Positions 27,840 through 36,979 of a stretch of DNA of 64,000 nt are shown here, piece after piece. Every line of letters starts with the position of its first letter. Position 1 is the first letter of the stretch. Location of the stretch: the NCBI GenBank assembly GCA_012728975.1, contig JAAYDZ010000016.1:51713-115712 (forward strand). The letters are read 5' to 3'. The DNA comes from Bacteroidales bacterium (GTDB taxonomy: Bacteria > Bacteroidota > Bacteroidia > Bacteroidales > UBA932). The translations under genes were made by a program, and so were the position numbers. Under the pieces are notes generated by a model. It was not told where the DNA came from. It ran no database searches and was given only the letters and a program-made list of their open reading frames with translations.

Positions 27840-27875
27840 GATGCAATAAATGGCAAAAACGTTGCATCATTTTTA
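27840..27875 (+). terminator. Possible weak terminator before sufB
   Basis: GATGCAA and TTGCATC form a 7-bp stem around a 15-nt loop, followed by ATTTTTAT. The rest of the 27756-27900 spacer is A/T-rich and shows no clear -7 box. Confidence 0.45.
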
Positions 27876-27900
27876 TAAAAAAGTTGATTTTTTTTAAATA

Positions 27901-29337
27901 ATGGAAGAAGAGAGGAAAATTATAGAAGAAATTGCCGGTGGAGAGTACCGGCACGGCTTCGAAACCGATCTTGAACAGGAGTTCATTCCCAAGGGATTGA
28001 ACGAGGATATAATCCGTATTATTTCCCGTAAAAAGGAAGAGCCCCAGTGGATGCTGGATTTTCGCCTCAAGGCTTTTGCCAGATGGAAGAAGATGACTTT
28101 GCCAACATGGGCCCATCTGGAGATACCCGAAATTGACTTCCAGGATATTATTTACTATGCCGCACCGAAGGCTACGAGTACTTCGGGTGAAATAGATCCT
28201 GAGCTCGAAGCTACATTTGACAAACTGGGAATTCCCCTGCATGAGCGCAATATGCTCGCCGGAGTGGCAGTGGATGCGGTATTTGACTCAGTTTCAGTCA
28301 AGACCACTTTTAAGGAGACCCTTGCGGAGAAAGGAATCATATTCTGTTCCTTTTCGGAAGCTGTAAGGGATTATCCCGATTTGGTACGCAAATATCTGGC
28401 AACAGTTGTGCCTATCGGCGACAACTTTTATGCTGCACTAAACTCTGCTGTTTTCAGTGACGGTTCTTTCTGCTATATACCCAAGGGAGTCAGGTGCCCG
28501 ATGGAACTCTCGAGTTACTTCCGTATCAATGCCAGAGGTACCGGACAGTTTGAGAGGACTCTTATCGTAGCGGATGAAGGGTCGTATGTGAGTTATCTGG
28601 AGGGGTGTACTGCCCCGATGCGCGATGAGGCACAACTTCACGCGGCAGTGGTAGAGATTATAGTGGAGCGCGATGCGGAGGTCAAATATTCTACGGTTCA
28701 AAATTGGTATCCTGGTGACAAGGATGGCAAAGGCGGAATCTACAATTTTGTGACAAAGAGGGGCATATGCAAGGGCTCAAACAGCCGTTTGTTCTGGACA
28801 CAGGTAGAAACGGGATCCTCCATTACCTGGAAGTATCCGAGTACCATACTCAAGGGCGACAACTCCACTTCGGAGTTCTATTCGGTGGCGGTAACAAACA
28901 ATCGTCAGCAAGCGGATACCGGCACTAAGATGATCCATTTGGGCAAAAATACTGTCAGTCGTATCGTGAGCAAGGGTATCTCAGCGGGGTATAGTCAGAA
29001 CAGTTATCGTGGTTTGGTGAAAGTGGCTTCAAACGCTACCGGAGCGCGCAATCACTCCCAGTGCGACTCACTCTTGCTGGGAGATAAATGCGGCGCTCAT
29101 ACCTTCCCCGTCATTGAGAGCGACAACCGCAGCTCCGTAATTGAGCATGAGGCCACCACTTCCAGGATCAGCGAAGATCAACTCTTCTATTGCCGCCAAA
29201 GAGGCATTCCGGAGGAAGATGCGGTAGGACTTATTGTAAATGGTTATGCCAGGGAGGTGCTCAATCAACTACCGATGGAATTTGCCGTTGAGGCGCAGAA
29301 ACTTTTACAGGTATCACTTGAAGGAAGCGTGGGATGA
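27901..29337 (+). CDS. sufB: Fe-S cluster assembly scaffold SufB
   Basis: 478 residues, full length. C-terminal beta-helix core with the conserved segment [17 protein letters not shown] (near residue 382), whose second cysteine corresponds to the essential scaffold cysteine of E. coli SufB, then [17 protein letters not shown]. It builds nascent clusters in the cytosol with SufC and SufD. Its stop overlaps the start of a PnuC-family gene by ATGA. sufS and sufE are not in the window. Confidence 0.96.
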   Translation: MEEERKIIEEIAGGEYRHGFETDLEQEFIPKGLNEDIIRIISRKKEEPQWMLDFRLKAFARWKKMTLPTWAHLEIPEIDFQDIIYYAAPKATSTSGEIDPELEATFDKLGIPLHERNMLAGVAVDAVFDSVSVKTTFKETLAEKGIIFCSFSEAVRDYPDLVRKYLATVVPIGDNFYAALNSAVFSDGSFCYIPKGVRCPMELSSYFRINARGTGQFERTLIVADEGSYVSYLEGCTAPMRDEAQLHAAVVEIIVERDAEVKYSTVQNWYPGDKDGKGGIYNFVTKRGICKGSNSRLFWTQVETGSSITWKYPSTILKGDNSTSEFYSVAVTNNRQQADTGTKMIHLGKNTVSRIVSKGISAGYSQNSYRGLVKVASNATGARNHSQCDSLLLGDKCGAHTFPVIESDNRSSVIEHEATTSRISEDQLFYCRQRGIPEEDAVGLIVNGYAREVLNQLPMEFAVEAQKLLQVSLEGSVG

Positions 29338-29999
29338 TTAAAGAAGTAATAAACTATACACTATTTACAATCGGCGGTGATGTGCCGGTGTTGCTGATCG
29401 ACCTTGTTACATCGATTTTCGGTCTGACCTGTGTCTTTTTGGCAGGTCGCAACAGCAAATACAACTTCTGGGTGGGTTATTTCTATACGGCTCTCCTGTT
29501 CCTGATGTTTTGGAACAAAAATCTCTACGCCAGTCTCATTCTCCAGCCTATCTCACTCGGTATAAATATTTTAGGTCATTACAGGTGGACACACCCTAAA
29601 AAAGGGGAGGAAAGTTCTTCAAACCCGAAATCCCTAAAGGTAACTATGCTTACCTGGCGCCAAAGGATAACAACCATAGTTTCTGTGTTTATTCTGGCAA
29701 TCCTTTGGGGATGGTTACTGCGGCAGTTGGGTACAAAATGGTTTGTAGGAGTGTTTCCTTCAGATCCGATACCATATCTGGATGCCTTAGTTACGGTATT
29801 GATACTTGTGGCCCAATTCCTTTCGGCTCAAAAGAAGTGGGATTGCTGGATTGTCTGGCTATTTGTCAACATCACCCAGATTATACTTCACATCTCGGTA
29901 GGTCACATCTTTATGCCGATTGTAAGCGGGCTTTATCTTATCAATGGTCTGGTTTCGCTTTATCACTGGTTTAAATTGTACAAAAAAGAAAAGAAATAA
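29334..29999 (+). CDS. PnuC-family transporter inside the suf operon (copy 2)
   Basis: 221 residues with seven or so membrane segments. PnuC-type features: an N-terminal [26 protein letters not shown] stretch, [12 protein letters not shown] near residue 77, and [18 protein letters not shown] followed by [15 protein letters not shown] near residue 150. It overlaps sufB by four bases and ends 3 bases before sufC, so it is translationally embedded in the operon. The imported substrate (nicotinamide riboside, thiamine, riboflavin or other) cannot be told. The family assignment is firmer than any substrate call. Confidence 0.8.
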   Translation: MIKEVINYTLFTIGGDVPVLLIDLVTSIFGLTCVFLAGRNSKYNFWVGYFYTALLFLMFWNKNLYASLILQPISLGINILGHYRWTHPKKGEESSSNPKSLKVTMLTWRQRITTIVSVFILAILWGWLLRQLGTKWFVGVFPSDPIPYLDALVTVLILVAQFLSAQKKWDCWIVWLFVNITQIILHISVGHIFMPIVSGLYLINGLVSLYHWFKLYKKEKK

Positions 30000-30002
30000 T
30001 AT

Positions 30003-30767
30003 ATGAACAGCGACAACATTATGCTCAAAATAAAGGGACTTAAAGTTTCCGTAGATGACCGTGAAATCCTCACGGGTGTGAACCTTGAGGTGAGGCCGGG
30101 CGAAGTACATGCCATTATGGGTCCCAATGGTTCCGGTAAAAGCACCCTTTCCGCAGTGCTTGCGGGCAAGGAGAATTATAAAGTGACCGAAGGAGAAATC
30201 CTCTACGAGGGTGAGGATTTGCTCAAACTCTCTCCGGAAGAGCGCTCCTGGGCAGGCATTTTCCTTGGCTTTCAGTATCCGATAGAAATCCCCGGAGTGA
30301 CCAATGTCAATTTTATCAAAACCGCAGTAAACGAACACCGTAAACGAAAAGGACTTCCGGAACTGAGTGCGGCACAGTTTCTCAAGTTGATGCGGGAAAG
30401 GATGGCTTATGTAGAGATGGATAGCAGTTTCACCTCCAGAGGAGTCAATGTGGGATTTTCCGGAGGGGAGAAAAAGCGCAATGAGATATTCCATATGGCA
30501 ATGCTTGAGCCGAAACTTGCAATTCTCGACGAGACAGACTCCGGACTGGACGTGGATGCGCTCCGTATAGTTGCAGGCGGCATCAATCGCCTCAAAACTC
30601 CTCAGAATGCAACTATTGTCATCACACACTACCAGCGTCTGCTAGACTATATTGTACCCGACTATATTCATGTCATATACAAGGGGCGTATCATCAAAAG
30701 TGCAGGACGTGAACTTGCGCTGGAAATCGAAGAAAAGGGTTATGACTGGCTGATTAACAGACAATGA
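30003..30767 (+). CDS. sufC: Fe-S assembly ATPase SufC
   Basis: 254 residues, ABC-type ATPase: Walker A GPNGSGKSTL near residue 40, signature FSGGEKKRNEI near residue 150, Walker B LAILDETDSGLDVDAL, and the switch histidine in VITHYQRLLDYI. It drives conformational changes of the SufB-SufD scaffold. It starts 3 bases after the pnuC-family gene and overlaps sufD by ATGA. Confidence 0.97.
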   Translation: MNSDNIMLKIKGLKVSVDDREILTGVNLEVRPGEVHAIMGPNGSGKSTLSAVLAGKENYKVTEGEILYEGEDLLKLSPEERSWAGIFLGFQYPIEIPGVTNVNFIKTAVNEHRKRKGLPELSAAQFLKLMRERMAYVEMDSSFTSRGVNVGFSGGEKKRNEIFHMAMLEPKLAILDETDSGLDVDALRIVAGGINRLKTPQNATIVITHYQRLLDYIVPDYIHVIYKGRIIKSAGRELALEIEEKGYDWLINRQ

Positions 30768-31765
30768 AACAGAACTATATATACGCACCCGCACTAACCA
30801 GCGAATTCAGATGTAAAGTGCCTCTGAAAGAGACAAGGCAGCTCTTTATTGTCAATGGAAAGGTACAGGGCGGCAAAACTCCCTTCTCCCTTCGGTTGGA
30901 AGAGGGAGAGATAATGGACGAGATGCTCCAGATCATTTCCGTACGCCACAAATCTTATAAAGAGCACCTCTCTACGCAGCAGGATTTTTGTTTCGGAAAG
31001 GGCTCGGCGGGCAGGATAATTCAGTGCTCTCATACTTTCTCACCGGATAAGTTCAGGACTACTGAGAAGGTGACCATAACATTGGAAAGAGATGCATCCG
31101 CAGAATTTTACATTATGCAGAACGAGCATAATAATGCGGAACACAGCACCTCATATGAGGTCAATCTGGCCACCGGAGCCTTCCTTAAAATGGTCTTCCT
31201 TTCACTTCATGGTGGAGTTATACGCAACGACATCTTTCTCAACTTCAATGAAAAGCATGCAGAATGCGACCTGGCAGGACTTTATCTCACCGACTCCAAG
31301 CAGCTGATGGATAACAATATCCATGTCAATCACCTTGTGCCGGACTGCACCAGCAACCAACTCTTTAAAGGCATTCTGGATGACGAAGGAATAGCCCGTT
31401 TTTACGGCCGTATAAATGTAGCGCCGGACGCTCAGAAGACAGAAGCCTACCAGGCCAATCACAATTTGCTTATCTCCGATATGGCAAAGGCTTATACCAG
31501 TCCCCAGCTTGAAATCTACGCCGATGATGTAAAATGCAGTCATGGAGCGACCATTGGTCGCTTAAATGAGGACGAACTTTTTTATATGCGCACCAGAGGC
31601 ATACCTGCGGCAGAAGCCCGCATCCTTCAGCAGAAGGCATTTGCATACGAAGTACTGGAGAAAATTTCAAACATGGAACTTCGTGAAAGAATGCTCAGTC
31701 TTGTGGAAAGACGACTTCGCGGTGAATTCTCACATTGCAGTACCTGTATCAGAAACTGTTGCTAA
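30764..31765 (+). CDS. sufD: Short SufD with a cysteine-rich tail
   Basis: 333 residues, about 100 fewer than typical SufD. The N-terminal helical region is missing while the beta-helix core and end are intact. The SufD signature KCSHGATIGRLNEDELFYM near residue 265 keeps the conserved histidine. Unusually, the chain ends CSTCIRNCC, with four cysteines in nine residues. It partners SufB in the SufBC2D scaffold and may help iron entry. It overlaps sufC by four bases and the convergent thiL by four bases. Confidence 0.9.
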   Translation: MKQNYIYAPALTSEFRCKVPLKETRQLFIVNGKVQGGKTPFSLRLEEGEIMDEMLQIISVRHKSYKEHLSTQQDFCFGKGSAGRIIQCSHTFSPDKFRTTEKVTITLERDASAEFYIMQNEHNNAEHSTSYEVNLATGAFLKMVFLSLHGGVIRNDIFLNFNEKHAECDLAGLYLTDSKQLMDNNIHVNHLVPDCTSNQLFKGILDDEGIARFYGRINVAPDAQKTEAYQANHNLLISDMAKAYTSPQLEIYADDVKCSHGATIGRLNEDELFYMRTRGIPAAEARILQQKAFAYEVLEKISNMELRERMLSLVERRLRGEFSHCSTCIRNCC

Positions 31766-32772
31766 TCCTCTGAGGCTTCATAGCCCTGTGCACGAATGGT
31801 AAGCTCGGCACCTTCCGGAGTTACCAGCACTGCACCTACTTCCGGACGGGCAAGATGTCCTATGACATCATAATCCTGAAAATCTTTTCTGATCACATCG
31901 TGTTTCTCAATAGGCACGGTGAAGATGAATTTGTAGTCCTCTCCTCCGTTGATTATAGCGGTAACCATATCCATATTGATTTCCTGAGCCATTTCCAGAC
32001 TCTGTGAGGAGACAGGTATTCTTTCAAGATAAATTTTGGCTCCGAAGCCGGTCTCTTTCACAAGATCCAACACTGCAGCACCCAGACCTCTGGTGAGAAA
32101 GTGTCCTGTGGAGGGATAGAGTTCCTCTTTCACAAATCGGATTACTACGGAAGGATTGATTTCAGGGCTGAGATATGCAGCCAGGATATGTTTGTATTTT
32201 GAGAGATCGGGTTGTTGAGAGCTTTCTTTGATGAAGGAGACTTTTTCCCGTTGGAGTACGTGAAGTCCCATATATGCGGCACCAACATTTCCCGTAAGAC
32301 AGATCAGGTCCATGTTTTTAGGTGCCGGCACTTTGGAGATGATGCCTTTTTTTTGGACACCTGCGGCGGAAACGCTTATACAGAGTCCTGTGAGCGAAGG
32401 GTTGAGTTCCAGGGAGAGATGTTTTATAGAGTGTTCTTTAGCTGCGGCTACGAAGCCCGACCACAAATTGGTTACATCTTCCACGCAGAAGCGGTTTGAG
32501 AGCCCGAGATTGAGTGAGAGTGAGACCGGCTGGCGCAGCAGAGCATAGATTTCTCCTAATGCGCATAGGGCAGCTTTGTATCCGAGATGTTTGAGAGGGG
32601 TATAGACCAGGTCGAAATTAATCCCTTCCAAAAGAATTTTATGCGAAGTGCAGCACTCGCCCTTTTCATAGAGTTTTATAGTTCGTTCATTAATATATCC
32701 GGTGTTTTCGAAAAGACGGTCTATGAGGTTTTCTTTTCCGATGGTTGAGATTTCAGTACGTGTTGTGCCCAT
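31762..32772 (-). CDS. thiL: Thiamine-monophosphate kinase (ThiL-type, AIR-synthase superfamily)
   Basis: 336 residues. The PurM/ThiL fold is recognisable by the N-terminal TEISTIGKENLIDRLF, a NLGLSNRFCVEDVTNLW segment (near residue 85), LICLTGNVGAAYMGL near residue 174 and the ThiL hallmark INGGEDYKFIFTVP near residue 275. It phosphorylates thiamine monophosphate to the active diphosphate using ATP. The canonical NIAAMG-like Mg loop is not obvious, so a related AIR-synthase-like role remains possible. It converges with sufD and diverges from nrdJ. Confidence 0.78.
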   Translation of the reverse strand: MGTTRTEISTIGKENLIDRLFENTGYINERTIKLYEKGECCTSHKILLEGINFDLVYTPLKHLGYKAALCALGEIYALLRQPVSLSLNLGLSNRFCVEDVTNLWSGFVAAAKEHSIKHLSLELNPSLTGLCISVSAAGVQKKGIISKVPAPKNMDLICLTGNVGAAYMGLHVLQREKVSFIKESSQQPDLSKYKHILAAYLSPEINPSVVIRFVKEELYPSTGHFLTRGLGAAVLDLVKETGFGAKIYLERIPVSSQSLEMAQEINMDMVTAIINGGEDYKFIFTVPIEKHDVIRKDFQDYDVIGHLARPEVGAVLVTPEGAELTIRAQGYEASED

Positions 32773-32790
32773 TGGATTTTGGAATTTTCA

Positions 32791-32798
32791 CAAAAATA
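32791..32798 (-). promoter_or_regulatory. -7 box for thiL
   Basis: TATTTTTG on the minus strand, matching TAnnTTTG, 18 bases before the ATG. Confidence 0.5.
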
Positions 32799-32806
32799 CA
32801 AAAAAT

Positions 32807-32846
32807 AGTGTAACGGTGATGTAAAAAAAGTGTAATCGTAATGTAA
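32807..32846. repeat. Two 18-bp direct repeats between thiL and nrdJ
   Basis: AGTGTAACGGTGATGTAA at 32807 and AGTGTAATCGTAATGTAA at 32829, 15 of 18 identical and 22 bases apart (two helical turns). Confidence 0.6.
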
Positions 32847-32874
32847 CAGTAAGAATGATAAGGTTTTGTTAAAT

Positions 32875-32907
32875 TGTTGATAACTTTGTTGATAACTCTG
32901 TTGATAT
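32875..32907 (+). promoter_or_regulatory. Three tandem DnaA-box-like 9-mers before nrdJ
   Basis: TGTTGATAA at 32875 and 32887, and TGTTGATAT at 32899, spaced exactly 12 bases. The complement TTATCAACA differs from the DnaA box TTATCCACA at one position. Confidence 0.45.
32881..32888 (+). promoter_or_regulatory. Candidate -7 box for nrdJ
   Basis: TAACTTTG matches TAnnTTTG and overlaps the tandem 9-mers. It implies a leader of about 140 bases. Confidence 0.45.
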
Positions 32908-32967
32908 TATTAGAAAGACCTATGCATTTTGCTGTAACTTGCGTACCGGAATTTACATATGTAAACA

Positions 32968-33014
32968 GGCATTATTGGCCCCGGAATAATGCCAGGGGGG
33001 TTTCGGCCCCTTTT
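32968..33014 (+). promoter_or_regulatory. Structured leader of nrdJ: hairpin plus terminator-like hairpin
   Basis: A perfect 9-bp stem (GGCATTATT/AATAATGCC) has the loop GGCCCCGG. Directly after it GGGGGG, a 6-nt loop and CCCC then TTTT form a terminator-like hairpin. The first loop's CCCC can also pair with the GGGGGG run, which would block the second hairpin. It lacks the conserved parts of a cobalamin riboswitch. Confidence 0.5.
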
Positions 33015-33034
33015 AACTTGCCTAAATACTACAA

Positions 33035-35557
33035 ATGTCAATCATGAAGTACTCTTTTGATGAAGCTCTTGCTGCGAGTAAGATTTATTTTAAGGGCGAC
33101 GAACTGGCCGCCAATGTATGGGTCAACAAATATGCCTTGAAAGACTCATTCGGCAATATATATGAAAAATCTCCCAACGATATGCACAAACGGTTGGCGT
33201 CGGAGTTTGCCAGAATAGAGAAGAAGTATCCCAATCCGATGAAGATGTCGGAGATTTTTGAGTTGCTCAAGGATTTCAAATATGTCATTCCTCAGGGAGG
33301 TCCGATGACCGGTATCGGCAATGAACATCAGGTGGCTTCGCTCTCCAATTGCTTTGTGATAGGTCACGAGCGTCCTGCCGATTCATACGGTAGTATCATG
33401 ATGATTGACGAAGAGCAGGTACAGTTGATGAAACGCAGAGGTGGTGTGGGGCACGACCTTTCTCATATCAGACCTACCGGCAGCGCGGTACTCAACAGCG
33501 CTCTTACATCGACAGGCGTAGTTCCCTTTATGGAGAGATATTCCAACTCTACCCGCGAAGTGGCGCAGGATGGCCGCAGAGGTGCGCTGATGCTCACAAT
33601 TTCCATCAAGCATCCCGATGCGGAGAATTTTATTGACGCAAAGATGGAGCAGGGAAAAGTGACGGGAGCCAATGTATCCGTCAAGATAGATGACGAGTTT
33701 ATGCGTGCAGCCCTTTCGGGCAATACATATATGCAGCAATATCCCGTTTATAGTGACAAGCCCAAGATTACCCAGGAAATAGATGCTTCCGCGCTTTGGA
33801 AAAAGATTATCCATAACGCTTGGAAGAGCGCCGAACCGGGTGTTCTTTTCTGGGATACCATTCTCAGGGAATCCGTAGCTGATTGCTATGCCGATAAGGG
33901 TTACAGGACTGTCAGCACCAATCCATGCGGTGAGATTCCCCTATGCCCTTATGACTCCTGTCGCCTGATTGCCATCAACCTCTATTCATATGTAGATAAT
34001 CCATTTACTTCCAAGGCTACATTCAACTTCGATCGTTTCAAAGATCATTGCGCCAAGGCGATGCGCCTGATGGATGACCTGATTGATCTCGAAATGGAAA
34101 AAATTGACCTTATAATGGCCAAAATCAAGGCTGATCCCGAGGATGATTATGTAAAGAGGACAGAATATGAACTTTGGGAGAAAATCCGCAAAAAATCACT
34201 GGGCGGACGCAGGACTGGTCTTGGAATTACCGCAGAGGGCGATATGCTGGCAGCTTTAGGACTCACTTACGGCTCAAAAGAAGCTATAGAGTTTGCCGTT
34301 CAGGTACAGAAAACACTTGCAGTAGAAGCATACAGATCTTCAGTGATAATGGCTGAAGAGCGCGGGGCGTTCCCCATATACGATGCGTCGAAAGAGATTA
34401 ACAACCCTATGATCATCCGTATCAAGACCGAAGATCCCGAGCTTTATAAACGTATGGTCAAATCGGGTCGCCGCAATATTTCCATGCTGACTATCGCCCC
34501 CACCGGCACCACCAGCCTGATGACGCAGACTACCTCAGGCATCGAGCCTGTATTCAGGCCCTTTTATCTCCGTCGCAAAAAGGTCAATCCCAATGATCAG
34601 AATGTCAAAGTAACATATACCGATGACATGGGTGACTGTTTTGAAGAGTATTTCGTGTTCCATCATAAATTCCTTACATGGGCAATGATAAATGGTTACG
34701 AGAGAGATCAGGTAATAGGAATGAGTGAAGAAGAACTCGAGGATCTCCTCAAAAAGTCCCCTTATTACAAGGCTACAGCCAATGACATAGACTGGGTATC
34801 AAAGGTAAAGATGCAGGGTGAAATCCAGAAATGGGTGGATCACTCCATCAGCGTTACTGTCAATCTTCCCGAAGATATCACCGAGGAGGCTGTTGCGGAG
34901 GTTTACAAGACCGCCTGGAAATCGGGGTGTAAGGGTATGACCGTCTATCGTGAAGGCAGCCGTTCCGGTGTGCTTGTCTCAACAAGCAAGGATACGCCTG
35001 TACTCAAACCTAAAAAGCGTCCTCAGACACTTGAGGCCGATATCATCCGCTTCCGCAACAGATCGGAGAGATGGATTGCTTTTGTAGGCAAGCTAGACGG
35101 AAAGCCTTATGAGATTTTCACCGGTATTGTAGACGAAGATACCCGTGTCATTCCCAGATCTATTGAAAAGGGTTGGATTGTCAAGGAAAAGGATCTCAAG
35201 AGCGGTAAGTCCAGGTATGATTTTCACTATGTTGACGGTCTTGGTTATCCGAGTGTACTTGGAGGTATCTCTCATATGTTCAACAAAGAGTTCTGGAATT
35301 ACGCCAAGCTCATATCGGGAGTTATCCGCAATGGTATGCCCATCGTCGATATCCTCAATCTCGTACAGGGACTCGAACTTGACAGTGAATCTATCAACAC
35401 CTGGAAAAATGGAGTAGAGAGAGCACTTAAACGTTATATTCCCGATGGCACTCGCGATGAGACCGGCCAAAAGTGTAGCAATTGCACCAGTAGAAACCTG
35501 GTCTATCAAGAGGGTTGTCTGGTATGTCTCGAATGCGGCTATTCCAAGTGCAGTTAG
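33035..35557 (+). CDS. nrdJ: Vitamin B12-dependent (class II) ribonucleotide reductase
   Basis: 840 residues. Class II reductase using adenosylcobalamin to make deoxynucleotides in any oxygen condition. Active-site features: SLSNCFVI near residue 102, the radical-cysteine segment STNPCGEIPL near residue 295 and a PTGTTSLM phosphate-binding motif near residue 490. A C-terminal zinc-ribbon-like pair of cysteine motifs (CSNC ... CLEC) follows, as in TSCPD-type enzymes. A second ATG three codons in (33044) is an alternative start. It heads a group with ispE and a deoxynucleoside kinase. The cofactor could come from the btu operon at 57.3-63.6 kb. Confidence 0.95.
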   Translation: MSIMKYSFDEALAASKIYFKGDELAANVWVNKYALKDSFGNIYEKSPNDMHKRLASEFARIEKKYPNPMKMSEIFELLKDFKYVIPQGGPMTGIGNEHQVASLSNCFVIGHERPADSYGSIMMIDEEQVQLMKRRGGVGHDLSHIRPTGSAVLNSALTSTGVVPFMERYSNSTREVAQDGRRGALMLTISIKHPDAENFIDAKMEQGKVTGANVSVKIDDEFMRAALSGNTYMQQYPVYSDKPKITQEIDASALWKKIIHNAWKSAEPGVLFWDTILRESVADCYADKGYRTVSTNPCGEIPLCPYDSCRLIAINLYSYVDNPFTSKATFNFDRFKDHCAKAMRLMDDLIDLEMEKIDLIMAKIKADPEDDYVKRTEYELWEKIRKKSLGGRRTGLGITAEGDMLAALGLTYGSKEAIEFAVQVQKTLAVEAYRSSVIMAEERGAFPIYDASKEINNPMIIRIKTEDPELYKRMVKSGRRNISMLTIAPTGTTSLMTQTTSGIEPVFRPFYLRRKKVNPNDQNVKVTYTDDMGDCFEEYFVFHHKFLTWAMINGYERDQVIGMSEEELEDLLKKSPYYKATANDIDWVSKVKMQGEIQKWVDHSISVTVNLPEDITEEAVAEVYKTAWKSGCKGMTVYREGSRSGVLVSTSKDTPVLKPKKRPQTLEADIIRFRNRSERWIAFVGKLDGKPYEIFTGIVDEDTRVIPRSIEKGWIVKEKDLKSGKSRYDFHYVDGLGYPSVLGGISHMFNKEFWNYAKLISGVIRNGMPIVDILNLVQGLELDSESINTWKNGVERALKRYIPDGTRDETGQKCSNCTSRNLVYQEGCLVCLECGYSKCS

Positions 35558-35581
35558 CGAAAGAACTTTTATAGAGATAAG

Positions 35582-36337
35582 ATGATATTTTTTCCGAATG
35601 CGAAAATCAATCTGGGTCTCGATATCATAGAGAAACGTCCTGACGGTTTTCACAATATCGAGACTCTCTTTGTGCCGTGTCCGGAGTGTTGTGATATTCT
35701 GGAGGTGCTCTATGCCGAAAAATTTTCAATGCACCTGTACGGATCAGCTCTTGACGGAGATCCGATGGACAACCTTTGTGCAAAGGCATATCATCTGATG
35801 GCAAAGATTTACGATCTACCGCCTGTTGCCATTCACCTTTACAAAAAGATTCCTGTAGGTGCCGGTCTGGGCGGCGGTTCTTCCGATGCAGCAGCTACAC
35901 TGATTCTGCTCAACAGGATGTTTTCGCTCGACTTAAATGATGATGTGCTGGCCGGTCATGCCGCTTCGCTGGGCAGTGATTGTCCCTTTTTTATTTACAA
36001 CCTTCCGATGTATGCTACCGGTCGTGGTGAGGTTCTTTCTCCTGTGGACATATCCCTTGATGACTACCGTATTGAATTGGTAACTCCGGATATATTTATA
36101 TCCACAAAAGAGGCCTATGCCGAAGTAACACCGCGAAAGCCGGTGGTGTCGATTTTGGACATCATTAAAAGACCCGTGGAAGAGTGGCGGGGCCTTCTTA
36201 AAAATGATTTTGAGGAGTCGCTTTTCCTCAAATATCCCGGACTTGCGGCAGAAAAAGAGGCTCTCTATGCCAAAGGTGCAGTATACGCCTCTATGTCGGG
36301 TTCCGGCAGTGCCCTATACGGATTATTCAAAAAATAG
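35582..36337 (+). CDS. ispE: 4-diphosphocytidyl-2-C-methyl-D-erythritol kinase
   Basis: 251 residues, a GHMP kinase of the MEP isoprenoid pathway: FFPNAKINLGLDI at the start, the ATP loop PVGAGLGGGSSDAAATL near residue 91 and a C-terminal SMSGSGSALYGLF. It is 24 bases after nrdJ. The length is slightly below the enterobacterial enzyme but normal for Bacteroidetes. Confidence 0.95.
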   Translation: MIFFPNAKINLGLDIIEKRPDGFHNIETLFVPCPECCDILEVLYAEKFSMHLYGSALDGDPMDNLCAKAYHLMAKIYDLPPVAIHLYKKIPVGAGLGGGSSDAAATLILLNRMFSLDLNDDVLAGHAASLGSDCPFFIYNLPMYATGRGEVLSPVDISLDDYRIELVTPDIFISTKEAYAEVTPRKPVVSILDIIKRPVEEWRGLLKNDFEESLFLKYPGLAAEKEALYAKGAVYASMSGSGSALYGLFKK

Positions 36338-36367
36338 TGCTATCTTGTAGTTTCAAAAACAGGAGCA

Positions 36368-36979
36368 ATGCATATAGGTATAGCGGGAAATATTGGAAGC
36401 GGTAAGACCACTCTTACCCGAATGTTGGCGCAGCATTATGGCTGGACGCCCAAATATGAAGCTGTAACCTATAATCCCTACCTTGAAGATTATTACAAGG
36501 ATATTCCGCGCTGGTCATTCAATCTAGAAGTCTATTTTCTCACCCAGAGGATAAAGGATCTGATGGAGATTGCAAATAGTGACGAAGTCATAATTCAGGA
36601 TAGAACCATATTTGAAGGAGTTTATGTTTTTGTGGCCAACAACAAGGATATGGGCAATCTCTCTCAGCGTGATTTCGATGCCTATATGGATCTTTTTGGG
36701 GTAATGATGAAGATGATCAAGGTGCCGGATTTACTTATTTATCTAAAATCCTCAATTCCACATTTGGTGAGCCGGATCCAGAAACGCGGACGCGATTATG
36801 AGCAGAGCATGAGTCTGGAGTATCTCGGCGGTCTCAATGAACGCTATGAGAAATGGATATCGGAATATCCGGGTGAGGTGCTTATTATTGATGCCGATAA
36901 TCTCGATTTTGAAAACAGGCCTGAAGATTTTGCTTCAATTACCAATCGGATTGACGCCCGTCTGTTCGGACTTTTTTGA
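36368..36979 (+). CDS. Deoxynucleoside kinase (dNK family)
   Basis: 203 residues. P-loop GNIGSGKTTL at residues 7-16, the family motif QDRTIFEGVYVF near residue 77 and the lid RIQKRGRDYEQ near residue 137. It phosphorylates deoxynucleosides (deoxyadenosine or deoxyguanosine in related bacterial enzymes), a salvage route that fits its place near nrdJ. The exact substrate cannot be read. A degenerate repeat begins right after the stop. Confidence 0.88.
   Translation: MHIGIAGNIGSGKTTLTRMLAQHYGWTPKYEAVTYNPYLEDYYKDIPRWSFNLEVYFLTQRIKDLMEIANSDEVIIQDRTIFEGVYVFVANNKDMGNLSQRDFDAYMDLFGVMMKMIKVPDLLIYLKSSIPHLVSRIQKRGRDYEQSMSLEYLGGLNERYEKWISEYPGEVLIIDADNLDFENRPEDFASITNRIDARLFGLF

Noticed and set aside
27756..27900. 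TPP riboswitch before the suf/pnuC operon
   Set aside because: No THI-box elements (CTGAGA ... ACCTGA) could be found; the stretch is A/T-rich with one weak hairpin.
32893..33034. Cobalamin riboswitch in the nrdJ leader
   Set aside because: No B12 box or GCCACTG element is present; only simple hairpins are seen. The true cobalamin riboswitch is at 63671-63826.
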